From assembly GCA_964017185.1 (NCBI GenBank), contig OZ024870.1, positions 24,327,621 through 24,391,620 on the forward strand: a stretch of 64,000 bases of DNA. The letters are read 5' to 3'. The stretch is from Rugalucina vietnamica. Taxonomy: Eukaryota > Mollusca > Bivalvia > Lucinida > Lucinidae. Of the stretch, positions 12,562 to 22,903 are shown in pieces. Every line of letters starts with the position of its first letter. The first letter of the stretch is position 1. A program made the translations under genes and the position numbers. The notes under the pieces are model-generated. The model did not search any database. It saw only the letters and a program-made list of their open reading frames with translations, and was not told the origin of the DNA.

Positions 12562-12797
12562 AAGCCGCCTCGTGGGAAAACCAACAATGTGGTTTCCGAA
12601 CAGGTCCGACACTTAAACCGGCCTGTACAAGCACAGAAAAGAGCTAGAAGCTTGAAATTTGGGATTTAAAAAGAAGAGGAATTGTAGTATCCGTGTAGCG
12701 AAAACAAAGACGCTGATCAGCTTCGCGGTTACCGCGAAGCTGATCTGCGTCTTTGTTTTCGCCTATGCAGATTGTTGGTTTTCCCACGAGGCGGCTC
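12562..12797 (+). mobile_element. Family A foldback MITE, copy 6
   Basis: It is a full element with an ATTT direct repeat on both sides. The palindrome centre is GCGGTTACCGC, the G/C variant of the stem. Confidence 0.9.
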
Positions 12798-13844
12798 ATT
12801 TCATGATCTGGCTAAAATATTTTCCACTATAAAGGCTGTCTAAAATCAGGTTCAAAAGTTTTTTTTAATACATATTTTTGGTTCATTGAGCTAATGTGAT
12901 GGAATTTACATAAATGTAAATGGAGTAAAATATTTTAAGTCAAGCAAAACTAAACTGAGGGCGAACTTTGAAGATGTAATGATATATACATGGTGTGCTA
13001 AGTGTATACATTTTCTGTTATGGTCATTTTGATTGCTTGCTCTGGTGACTCTTGTGTGACACTTCAAATGGATCGAAGTTCTTACCATTACATATACTTC
13101 ACAGAAGATCTCCAGATGCTCTTAGCAGTTATAATTTGCCATTATGTCAGCAAATCATTCATTAGGTCATTCATAGGAACCATCATCAATGAAAAAGTTG
13201 CAAAACTGACCACACTGACCAAGTATATTGTACCCCTTGATAGTTCACTGACCCCTTGCAATCTGAATTGCATCTTGAGAAAATCTACCTACAGTTTCCA
13301 TTTTGGTTGAAAAACCTGGTTGCGCATTATCAAAAGACGACTCTGAGTCCTAAGTGATAGATTTAAGAAGATGGATTATATCATGGTGTCCACAATGTGT
13401 AACAAATGGAAACAATCAATATTTTTGCATAATCATAATATGCATTTTTCTTGATGTGGCTCATATCAATGACAAAATATTAGATATATTAGGTTTATGA
13501 GAACTTTAAAGATGAGCATATGACTAATTTTTATTTATTTGATGGCAGACCACCCATTCAAAAATATGGTTTATGAATATTGATAAAATTTTCTCATTTT
13601 CATATTCTTGAGAAAGTTTTTATCAGCTTAATGTTTTTGTTGAAAACTCAAAAAAATTTACAAACTCCTCAACACAAATTATGTTGATTTCTAAGACCCT
13701 CATTTCATTTTTTCTCTTTTATCAAGCTCTGGCACATTTACGTTATGACCTAAGCCTTTGATATGATGGGACATAGTGAGTTCAATTTTGGGGAAACTTT
13801 TACTTTCAATGCTGTCAAAGTGATTTTTGCTATGAGGCTCAAAT

Positions 13845-14076
13845 GCGGCAGCATGGGAAAACCAACAATCTGCATAGGCGAAAACAAAGGTGCAGATCAG
13901 CTTCGCAGTTACTGCGAAGCTGATCAGCGCCTTTGTTTTCGCTACACGGATAGTACAATTCCTCTACTTTCTAAATCCAAAATTTCCAGCCTCTAACCAT
14001 CTTCTGTGACTGTACAGCCCGGTTTGTGTCGGACCTGGTCGGAACCCAAATTGTTGGTTTTCTCACGCACAGACCC
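13845..14076 (-). mobile_element. Family A foldback MITE, copy 7
   Basis: It has a perfect palindrome near 13913 (GCTTCGCAG / CTGCGAAGC). The bases just left (GAGGCTCAAAT) look like the end of another copy, so two copies may once have abutted. Confidence 0.82.
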
Positions 14077-14279
14077 ATACGATAGACAACTCATGCATAG
14101 AAAATAAATCACTATCATCCATTTATTAGATTTAGAATACACTAAAAAATGCTGACATAAAATATTCAGAAAGTAAATTTGAGCCCCACCACAAAAATTC
14201 TGATTCCATCCTACTGCTGGTTGATTTTGGTGTTTTAAACCAATTTCAACTGTGAGCTATGTTCATGTTTAGATTAGAC

Positions 14280-14355
14280 CTCAGTTTACAGTCACATTCC
14301 AAAGTCTGGAAAAGAACAGAATCAAACCCTTGACCCCTGATTTACCACTAAGCCA
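14280..14355 (-). mobile_element. tRNA-like SINE head
   Basis: The minus strand reads GTGGCTTAGTGGTAAATC and AAGGGTTTGATTC with tRNA-like spacing. Confidence 0.65.
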
Positions 14356-14651
14356 CAAAGAAGATATGAAATAGTTAAAGAATGTGAACTAAATATTGGT
14401 AATCTGCCATTAGGAAGCTTGTCCAGATACAGGGTAGTACAGGTAACTCAGTGACAGTGCTGCATATGCACTTAAATATGTTGGTTGCTTGATTATTAAA
14501 GTGTTTAATGTTCCACCGAACCTTTTATTACATGTATATGGAGATAGGTCTTTGATTTGAAGTCTCATTCTAATGACTGCTGAAACCCGTTTGTCATTGA
14601 CCTATAAAAATCGATCAATCTATCAATTTTATGATGATGTGGAAACTATAT

Positions 14652-14889
14652 GAGCCACTGCATAAGAAAACCAACAATCTGCATGTGCTAAAACAAAGGC
14701 GCAGATCAGCTGTGCAGTAACTGCACAGCTGATCAGTCTTTATTTTTGCTTCACAGATAGTACAATTCCTCTTCTATTTATATCCAAAAAAATCCTTTCA
14801 AGCTTCTAGCCTGCTTCTATGACTGTACAGATCAGTTTGTGTCAGATCTGGTCTGAAACCTGAAGACCGGTTTTCTCGTGTCACGGCTC
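14652..14889 (-). mobile_element. Family A foldback MITE, copy 8 (TGTGC stem variant)
   Basis: The inner palindrome reads CAGCTGTGCAGTAACTGC / ACAGCTG. Compared with copy 1, both arms changed in a matched way (TTCGC/GCGAA to TGTGC/GCACA). Confidence 0.86.
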
Positions 14890-14989
14890 AGATGTTTTCT
14901 CAACAGAAACTCAGTTTGTAGTCCAGTACTGAATAAGGATGCTCCACTGAGAGAGGCTTTATAGGAAATCAATTCATAGAGCTCTACAT

Positions 14990-17047
14990 CACACCGTACA
15001 TACGGCTCGTCAAATTCCAACTGGTACGTCAAATTCCAGATGTTTATGTCAGCGCGTGCGTTTTGGTTTTATTATACTTTAGCTAATGGTTTCAAAAGAA
15101 AATAATAATCGGCAGTCTTGTGTGGACATCCATGCATCAGTACATACAGGTGTCATGGTCAGCTTATCAGTGGATTGGCGAAAACATTGCACGAAAGTCT
15201 TAAAATTGCACGTTTTCAGAAAACATCCATACTTTTTGCCAAATATTTCCATAACTAGAAATAATTGAAAGTCTCTTGCTCGAATATATATAGCTTAGTA
15301 TCTATTTAAAAGCCTGATTTAAACTTTTATTCAAATTAATCACTACTATTGATAGCGCAGCTCATTCTTTTGCACCATGTGTGATTTTATATGGTACGAA
15401 CCACGACAGTCGTTTTATACTTGAAAGACCAGACGGAAAATAGCTTTTGATACGTCAAATAACAGACGTAAACACGACTTTGGATATGTGTCGCATCAGA
15501 CGTGTTGAGTGCGATTATTTCAAATACCCATGGCACCCTGGCATGTTTGGCCTTCTTAAGCGGTCAACATGGAAGTATACGTTCAAAAATGGCCACCTTT
15601 AAGACACACGACGTTGATTCACTATATCAACATTTGCACAAAATGTTGAAACCGTAGAATCAACATTAAGACACACATTGTTAAAATAATATTAAAATAA
15701 TGTTGTTTCGGTCAACCTTTAAACATTGTTGAATCAATTCGATTCACTGAATCAACATTGATTCTACAACATTGTTTCAAAGTTGATTGAATCAACATTG
15801 GTTCGAAATTGTTTCAACTTTGTGTGTCTGCTGTTTTGTTTCCACTCAAACACAGTATCACTTTATGAGAGTGATATAGTGGTTGGGGTTTGAAACCTGA
15901 TTGTCTCAGTTCTTGATCCTTGGTTAATCTTATATTAAAGGCGCTGATAGTCAACAACCTTAACCACGGCCTGTTGTGCGGTCGTTTGATCTAGTGGGTA
16001 GTTAGTGCCCGTCATCCTCCAGAGGTTGTAAAGCATCAATTCAAACAATCAAAAACACATGTATTTGTTCCGTTGGTATAAAAATTAAATTCCATCAAAG
16101 AAGCACATTGGCAAACAAATAAAGCACAGGTTATGCCATGGTGTTTCTAGGGCGAAGACTCAACCGAGCGAATGCGTGAAGACACCTGATGCCTAACAAC
16201 GCCCCTGGACATCAGTTTGAACCCTGGTATGTCCAGGCACAGACCGCAAAGTTCAGTTCCGGCCCATGTCATACTGAATTTATAATCAAAATTAGGGGTA
16301 TTCATATAAGTAAAGCTATAAGCAATGCGCTATTCGTAAATAATTTCCCGTCTCATGGCGCTTATACATGTACGTGTAATGAGTCGCGTAGTGTTCTATT
16401 TGAATATTTAAAATTGATTTGCAGTAGCCATGTATCAGTTAAGTTATGTGGAATATTATCAAATGTTCACACTATCTGCTTTCATTTTTTTCCAAACGTC
16501 TATATAGTCAAAAGTACAATCAGCTTTTTGTTCATCGACTGGCCATCTTGAGTAAAAAAAAACGGCATATAAAATCATTTAAAGACAGTCGTTTCACTTT
16601 ATTTCCTTTCCAAGTAATGTTTTCTTTATGCAATTTATGGTTAGTAGCGCTGCAAATTAAACCATATACTGACTATTGCATAACAAAGAAGTGTTTTAGT
16701 AGACCCGTATCATAAAATGTTGATCTACCGTCTGGGTCATTCCGTATCGGCCATCTGTTATTTCACTTATCATAATATTATGACATTCGCCCGTCTGTAC
16801 TTTGGCGTATTGTTTTTGTCGCCAAGCGACAGAATAAAAGGATAAATACACTGTAAAAGTTGATTATCAATGATCCTTCCAATGGAGATTGAAAAAATAT
16901 ATGCCTCAATAAGATTATACTATGAAACGTTTAGGTATTCTGTGTAAAATACAGCAAAATAACTTACCCGCCAAAACGCACGCGCTGACATAAACATCTG
17001 GAATTTGACGTACCAGTTGGAATTTGACGAGCCGTATGTACGGTGTG
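14990..17047. mobile_element. 2.06-kb DNA transposon-like element, 77-bp perfect TIRs, 5-bp target duplication
   Basis: 14990-15066 and 16971-17047 are exact reverse complements (77 bp), beginning CACACCGTACATACGGCTCG. TACAT flanks both ends (14985-14989 and 17048-17052). No transposase ORF is seen inside, so this copy is probably non-autonomous. A family C repeat lies within it at 15601-15833. Confidence 0.9.
15601..15833. mobile_element. Family C repeat (AATCAACATTG-rich), copy 1
   Basis: It starts AAGACACACGACGTTGATTC and ends CAACTTTGTGTGTCTGCTG. The interior is built from TTGATTCAACATTG-like words in both orientations. It is nested in the 2.06-kb TIR element. Confidence 0.78.
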
Positions 17048-17232
17048 TACATGTGCTTACTATATTTGCTGTATGAACTAGTACATGCGTACTAGAATTT
17101 TGTCATAAAATTCATATTAATATTATAGCATGTTTTTAATAAGACACAAAACAGAAGGGAGGTGTGTGGGGGGGGCCTTTTTTGCAGATCGCAAGAGACC
17201 CTGAGAACAAAATATTATCATTACTTATAAAT

Positions 17233-17450
17233 GAGCCAGCTCGTGAGAAAACCAGCAATGTGGTTTCTGAACAGGTCTGACACAAATCAAGCTGTACAGT
17301 CACAGAAGCAGGTTAGAAGCTTTAAGAAGAGGAAGTGTACTATCTGTGTAGCGAAAACAAAGGCGCTGATCAGCTTCGCAGTTACCGTGAAGCTGATCTG
17401 CGTCTTTGTTTTCACATATGCAGATTGTTGGGTTTCTCATGAGGCAGCTC
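17233..17450 (+). mobile_element. Family A foldback MITE, copy 9
   Basis: It has outer repeats and the palindrome near 17380; one arm has CGTGAAGC against CTTCGCAG, so the pairing is slightly broken. Confidence 0.82.
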
Positions 17451-18100
17451 AAGTACTACTAAAGTATATGATCAAAAACATGTGCATCCACTTTTACAGT
17501 TTTCTATCCTATAGGCCTTATACATATTTTAAAGGTTCCCCTTGGGCTATTATCCATTTAACAACCATTGAAGTTGAACTAAATTGTTTAAAAATGCCCT
17601 GCCTATGTACTTTACTGAATTAAAATCACTATAGAGAAAGATACATCAAGCAGAATAGTAAATCTTCTTTTAAAAGCCAGCTCATATATAACATTCTCTG
17701 AGGTACATATTTTCAAATATGCATATGCAAAAACATCCACTGTTGTGTTAATACATGTAACATTCTGTATGCAAAAAATATTTGAACAATATGGTGACAG
17801 TGCTGCTGGGCTGATCACAGTAATCTAAATGTTTTTGGCTCAATTTTCAAGTCACTGTTTTGTCAGACTCTTTGCTAATATCATACTATTTCAACTGTGA
17901 ACATCAATTTAGTTCTGAAGAGGAGTAGTCAAAGGATCCAGTCAGTGGGTTGCTTTAGTACAAATAAACATAAAGGCAAATGACCATCATGGATATTTGG
18001 TTACAAACTCTCAAAGTCATTATGCTTTTGAGGACACCAAATTGTATAGGGGTTGTGGAACCAACCAACCCACAAAATTGTTTCACAAGCACAAACTTTA

Positions 18101-18626
18101 CAGCCCCTTTCACTCGAGTTTGCCATTTCAGCATTTAGGTCAATCAAGTTTGTGTGTAAATCAGGCAACTTTTTATTCTGTATTAGAACTGAAATAATGT
18201 CCCAGGTGCCACGTGTTCTTAAAATCTATTCAGCATTTATCTTTAGGTATTAATGATGTCACCTATTCTGGTAAAACATTGTAATTGTTTGGTTAAAGCA
18301 CATTTTTATTTCAAAATTCTTTTGCAAAACATATACAATGCATATTAAGAACACACATTTGAAATAGGATAGGGACAAAAGCAGAATTTTTTCAATATTA
18401 GCAGTTACCTATCGGTGTCTTCATGGACAAAAGTCCACATAATAAGATAAAAATTTCATTTGAGTTTGCCATTTTAAATATCATTTAGTTTGTAACTGTC
18501 TCTCAAATCAGCAGATCAATAAATTCAGATGTCTTTGTGGACAACATGAAAAGAAACTCAGATCTTCAGAACATGTCTTCTTGTGTAATGCAAATGCTCA
18601 AATGGCAAACTCGAGTGAAAGGGGCT
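18101..18626. mobile_element. 526-bp MITE with 35-bp TIRs
   Basis: 18101-18135 (AGCCCCTTTCACTCGAGTTT) and 18592-18626 are inverse copies with two or so mismatches. The interior has no ORF of note. Confidence 0.82.
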
Positions 18627-19340
18627 ATAGGTTCTTTTTCCATCCATAAAGTGCACAGAACTACTGTGGAGTGACCACTCAGACAAATGTCAAGGTCTTA
18701 CTGGGTTTTCACATTCTGAATTGCTTGTTTTTGTCATAGTGCTACTAAATGATAGTCTGAACTGTAACAGATACAGTTGTGAACATCAACTCTTTCCAAA
18801 TGTATCTTAATTGCCTATCGGACCAGAAAAAGCTGAGTAAGCATACTCTCTAAGGGCTTCTACTGTTACAACTATAGGGTAAAAGGTGATTGGGACTAAA
18901 GTGATCAAGCACCATTAATGTCACTTGTAAAATCTCACTCTACAATACATTTTGGGCAAAGTCTGGGCTAAATAACCTATGATTCACCCTGAAAACACAA
19001 ATCAAAATCAAGAGTGACAAACATACATTTTGGAAACCTTTTGGGTCCAAAAATGAGATTTTTTTCTCTAAAATTAAAATGAAAATTCTCTGCATTGTTC
19101 ACTACTAAGACATTATTATGTTTGACCGGGATCAAAATAATATTTTCTCTGATCAGAATGAAGGATTTAAAGTATCTATGAAATCATGTCTCCATTTTGT
19201 TATTGCTAATAACTCATATATTCAATGTAAAGAAAATTTAAAGATGCATTAAATCATTTTCTTTGAAAAAATATTTTCTTCTTTGTGCTGAAGACAAATT
19301 ACTGGTGCAAAATATTGGATCAATGTTAGAACTGCCTACA

Positions 19341-19612
19341 ATACTAAAACTTGCCCATGCAATATGTAGATAATTTTTACAAAAGCAAAAATTGAAAATT
19401 TCATTGGAATAAATTTGATATTTTTAATAATTTTGTTAAAAACATGGTACATTTTAAAACCGCCTCGTTCCGCCTCAACAAGGCGGGTATAACGAGTACC
19501 CACAATCTATGTTTTGTATCAAAAATAAGAAAAATTGAAATACCCCTGCAACCTCAGTTTTTTCTATATAAAAGTGGAGTTTAAGGGGGTATACATTTCA
19601 AGGCCATATTTT
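19341..19612 (+). mobile_element. Family B palindromic repeat, copy 1
   Basis: It starts near AAAACTTGCCCATGCAATAT. It has a central inverted repeat around 19460-19510 (AACCGCCTCG then AACGAGTACCCACAATC) and a right part with TATATAAAAGTGGAG and GGGGGTATACATT. Confidence 0.8.
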
Positions 19613-19741
19613 CCTGATGTAGATGAGGTGTTTTAGAGCAAACACAATGAAAAATAAAGTTTTACTTCTCAAAACTGCATTTCTTAAGTTTGAGAGAGAG
19701 AGAGAGAGCCAACACCACCAAGGTAGCATGATGAAATTCAC

Positions 19742-20013
19742 ATTACGAAAACTTGCCCATGCAGTATACATGTACAGAGAATTTTTTCAGAAGCAAAAAT
19801 TGACAATTCCATTGGAAAAATGTTGTTATTTTACTTATTTTTGCTCAAAACATATATTGTGGGTACACGTTAGAACCGCCTCGCCGAGGCGATTCTAACG
19901 AGTACCCACAATCTATGTTTTGGAGCAAAAATAAGAAAAATTGGATTACCCCTGCAAACCCCAGTTTTGCTATATAAAAGTGGGGTTTAAGGGGGTATAC
20001 ATTCCAGGGACAT
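19742..20013 (+). mobile_element. Family B palindromic repeat, copy 2
   Basis: It has the family start and a well-kept core: ATTGTGGGTACACGTTAGAA and its inverted partner meet at CCTCGCCGAGG near 19883. The right part has TATATAAAAGTGGGG. Confidence 0.86.
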
Positions 20014-20377
20014 GTGAAGCATCTATAGGAAGGGGGAACCAATGTGTAATAAGAAATCCAGGTCACATGACCAAGATGGCCGCCATGTCCATATATGGTA
20101 AAAACTCTTCAAAAAATCTTCTTCTCCCGAACCGGTGGATCGATTTCAACGAAACTTAGCATGAAGCATTGATGGCTCAAGCACTACAATGTATATATAA
20201 ATCATGACCCTGTGATGACCTTGGCCTATTTTACGGCAAGGTCAACATAGGTCGCCAATGCATTTGAATGGGGAAAACTTTTAAAATGTCATTTAAAGTA
20301 AAAGTCTTGCAGGAAATGGGCAGTTAATGGGCAATCAATACGAATTCGCTTACATGTAGGTGTCTTTGAACACATCT

Positions 20378-20623
20378 GAGCCTTCGCATGAGAAAACCAA
20401 CAATTTGGGTTTCCAGCCAGGTCCAACACAGACCGGCCTGTACTGTCACATAAAAACGCTAGAAGCTTGAAACTTTGGATATAAGTAGCAGAGGAATGGT
20501 ACTATCCGTGTAGCAAAAATAAAGGCGCTGAACAGCTGTGCAGTAACATCAGCTGTGCAGTAACTGCACAGCTGATCTGCGCCTTTGTTTTCGCATATGC
20601 AAATTGTTGGTTCTGGTGTGGCC
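20378..20623 (+). mobile_element. Family A foldback MITE, copy 10 (duplicated stem, right end lost)
   Basis: It is the TGTGC stem variant. One arm carries a direct duplication (CAGCTGTGCAGTAACAT then CAGCTGTGCAGTAACTG). The right outer repeat is degraded. Confidence 0.8.
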
Positions 20624-22245
20624 TAAACAGGTCTTGTCAAACGAAAATTTGTTTCAGTTCACCCACATGTTAACTAAAATGATGCAGTTCATCTAAGCAT
20701 CTGCAGTCTAGTAGCCAATGCTATGGTTAAAATATGTGCCATACTTGAGTTTCTATCATCAAAATCTTAAGGCACTCACTGTATACAGACACCATAAAAT
20801 GTATGTAGTTCTAAAAGTAGTAAGTCTGAATACATCAGCTTTAATCGCACCTTGTCAGAAACCCTGGAGTCATTAAAGTGCTGTTTTAGGACTACAATAA
20901 TTGTCACCTTCAAGTGACAAAATATGCCCAGGTTGACCCTGACCACATACAAATAATAGAAATAAAAGTGCATTGAAGGGCCATAAAACCTGACATGGTA
21001 AAACCCCTCCAAACCCACTTATGTGTACAACTGATGCAAAAAAGTAAATATCAGTAACGCTCATAAAATTATGAATCTTGCCCAAAAACAGTCTGACATC
21101 AAAAACATGGAAATCAACATGAAAATTAGTAAGTCTCAAAGAGAACTTGCAGTGAACAAAAATGTGATATAGTACATAAATCTGATAAAGTACATGCTTT
21201 AATGTCGATTTCCCTGTCAATCAGTTCAAACATTTGAGCTTGATAATGAGAAAACCTACTTTTGTTGGGGTTTCTATTAGTATGAAGAATGCATGTTGGA
21301 GGCCTTTTCCAGCTTCATCGACTGCGGGCAATCTTGTCTGGCAGATACACTCTGTTTAAAAATCAAGAGGTATTATGGTGTATAGCCACTGAAGACCTGT
21401 CCATTTCCATGCATACAAACATGGGCCTTCGATGTTTGCAGGTTTTCCTGTGAGCAGAAACAAAATGTCACAAGAAGCATTTGTAGGCCCATAAAAGGTG
21501 TCACTATACACCTATGTTGCTGCTGTTTTATTGTTACTATCCAATTACAGGGGCAATCTTATTCAGATCACAGTATGGTAGCTTAGAAATGGGACATTAG
21601 TGGCAATACAGTGCAAATTAACCCTGCCAAAAAGTTGAAAAACAGGTTCAAAACAGCAGCATGACTGGTTCAAAAAGCCCTTGAACTGTTTTATTTGGAT
21701 GGACCTGAGAACTTAACTGTCAACTCATTTAATATTTATTGTAACAAAATTGCCACTTTCTTTTTTATCAACATTTGGGTAAAAATCTAAATTATCAAGC
21801 CTAGTTATTTTTAAAAATAAGCAAGTGCATCTTTTTTTCCTTTGTACTCAGTCCAGATGTGACAAAATTTGCCACAAAAATACACAAAATGACTATTAGA
21901 TACTGGCACCCATGGAAGCACAAATTTTGTTGTTTCAAATTTGATAAGGCATGATATTTTAAGAGAGGATTCACTTGAGGACTAGAAAGATCAAACCAGC
22001 AATTTTACTGTTTTTAATTTACCGCTTGCAATTCCCCAGCTCCTCACTTTCTCTTTCTCCTTCTACATTCCATTAACCCCAAGCCTTGAAAATGTTGAAG
22101 ACAACAGCACCAACTCAAAAACATCTACTTTTTCAGGTCCCAGTCTTAGGATCATTAGCAACAACAACACGTTCTTTCTCCTTAGCTATAAAGAATTATG
22201 CAATTTTCACACCTTTAATTCACAACTTCACTCCTCATCTACATA

Positions 22246-22251
22246 TTTATT
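22246..22251 (-). terminator. Candidate poly(A) signal AATAAA for GTF3C5
   Basis: AATAAA on the minus strand lies about 500 bp after the GTF3C5 stop codon. A hexamer this common in AT-rich DNA is weak evidence on its own. Confidence 0.3.
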
Positions 22252-22261
22252 TCAATTACTG

Positions 22262-22338
22262 TTAAATCATCAAAATTTGTTACCACTTGCCCCAGCAGCA
22301 GTTGTAACATTACCACTCTGTTCTTCATCAAGAACATT
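22262..22338 (-). pseudogene. Third, more decayed copy of the GTF3C5 acidic terminal exon
   Basis: The minus strand reads LDEEQSGNVTTAAGASGN before the frame is lost. A SINE lies between this copy and the second one. Confidence 0.75.
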
Positions 22339-22359
22339 TTGGTTATGGCTTAATGTCAT

Positions 22360-22525
22360 AGACAATATTTTTTCAGTTATGTCAGGAAGGAGCTACCCCT
22401 TCCTGAGTGTTAACCAGTAATCAGTACTCTGGGTAGCTTAAAGTGTCTTGCTCAAGGACACTTTACAGCAAGAGTAAACATCCAATCCACCATCTCTCGC
22501 TACAGTGTCCAATGCTCATCCACTC
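22360..22525 (-). mobile_element. tRNA-derived SINE
   Basis: The minus strand reads GTGGCCGAGTGGATGAGC, a leucine-tRNA-like A box, then a decayed B box and the tail GTGTCCTTGAGCAAGACAC, shared with the SINE at 43027. It lies between two pseudo-copies of exon 9. Confidence 0.8.
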
Positions 22526-22574
22526 GGCCACCACCCTCCTTATAATTTTTCCTCATTTCACATCTTTTAAACCT

Positions 22575-22695
22575 TCAACCCTCATCCATATCCATTTCTG
22601 TTCCTACCGACTCATCAAAATCATCTACATCATCATTGTTACCAATAGCACTAGCAGCAGTTGTAATATCACCACTTTTCTCTTCATCAAGATTT
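22575..22695 (-). pseudogene. Second tandem copy of the GTF3C5 acidic terminal exon
   Basis: The minus strand reads LDEEKSGDITTAASAIGN and then an acidic run ending EMDMDEG and a stop, closely parallel to exon 9. The lysine-rich start and a clear acceptor are missing; a T/A run replaces them. It probably lies in the 3' UTR or beyond. Confidence 0.85.
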
Positions 22696-22748
22696 TTTTT
22701 TCTGATGTCACACCTTCAACTCACACCACAATGGACACCTTCAAGGCT

Positions 22749-22903
22749 TCAACCCTCATCTATATCCATTTCGTTTATTCCTGTTTCGTCAAAATCTTCA
22801 GTATCCTCATTGTTACCACTGGCACCAGCTGCAGTTGTAATGTCACCACCTTCCTCCTCTGACTCATCAAGATACTTTCTTTTCCTTTTCTTCTTTTTCA
22901 ATC
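22749..22903 (-). CDS. GTF3C5: GTF3C5 terminal exon 9, residues 448-498 and stop
   Basis: The acceptor is TTTTTCACCAG. It encodes a basic run (LKKKKRKRKYLDE) and then an acidic tail ending GINEMDIDEG and TGA. A basic-acidic C-terminus is usual for this subunit. Confidence 0.92.

Larger units (their letters stand above)
10626..13844. other. Intergenic; no gene recognised
   Basis: Apart from family A copies 5 and 6 and the hairpin at 12207, this is AT-rich DNA. The longest ORF (13002-13310) shows no recognisable family and contains no domain pattern. Confidence 0.5.
17451..22240. other. Downstream flank of GTF3C5; no gene recognised
   Basis: It contains the 526-bp MITE, two family B copies and family A copy 10. 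A stretch at 20060-20290 (GATCGATTTCAACGAAACTT, then CCTGTGATGACCTTGGCC) has the look of a common interspersed repeat, but I cannot name it. Confidence 0.45.

Noticed and set aside
21236-21260. GAGCTTGATAATGAGAAAACC as another family A copy
   Set aside because: Only the outer repeat resembles the family; the palindrome and the other end are absent.
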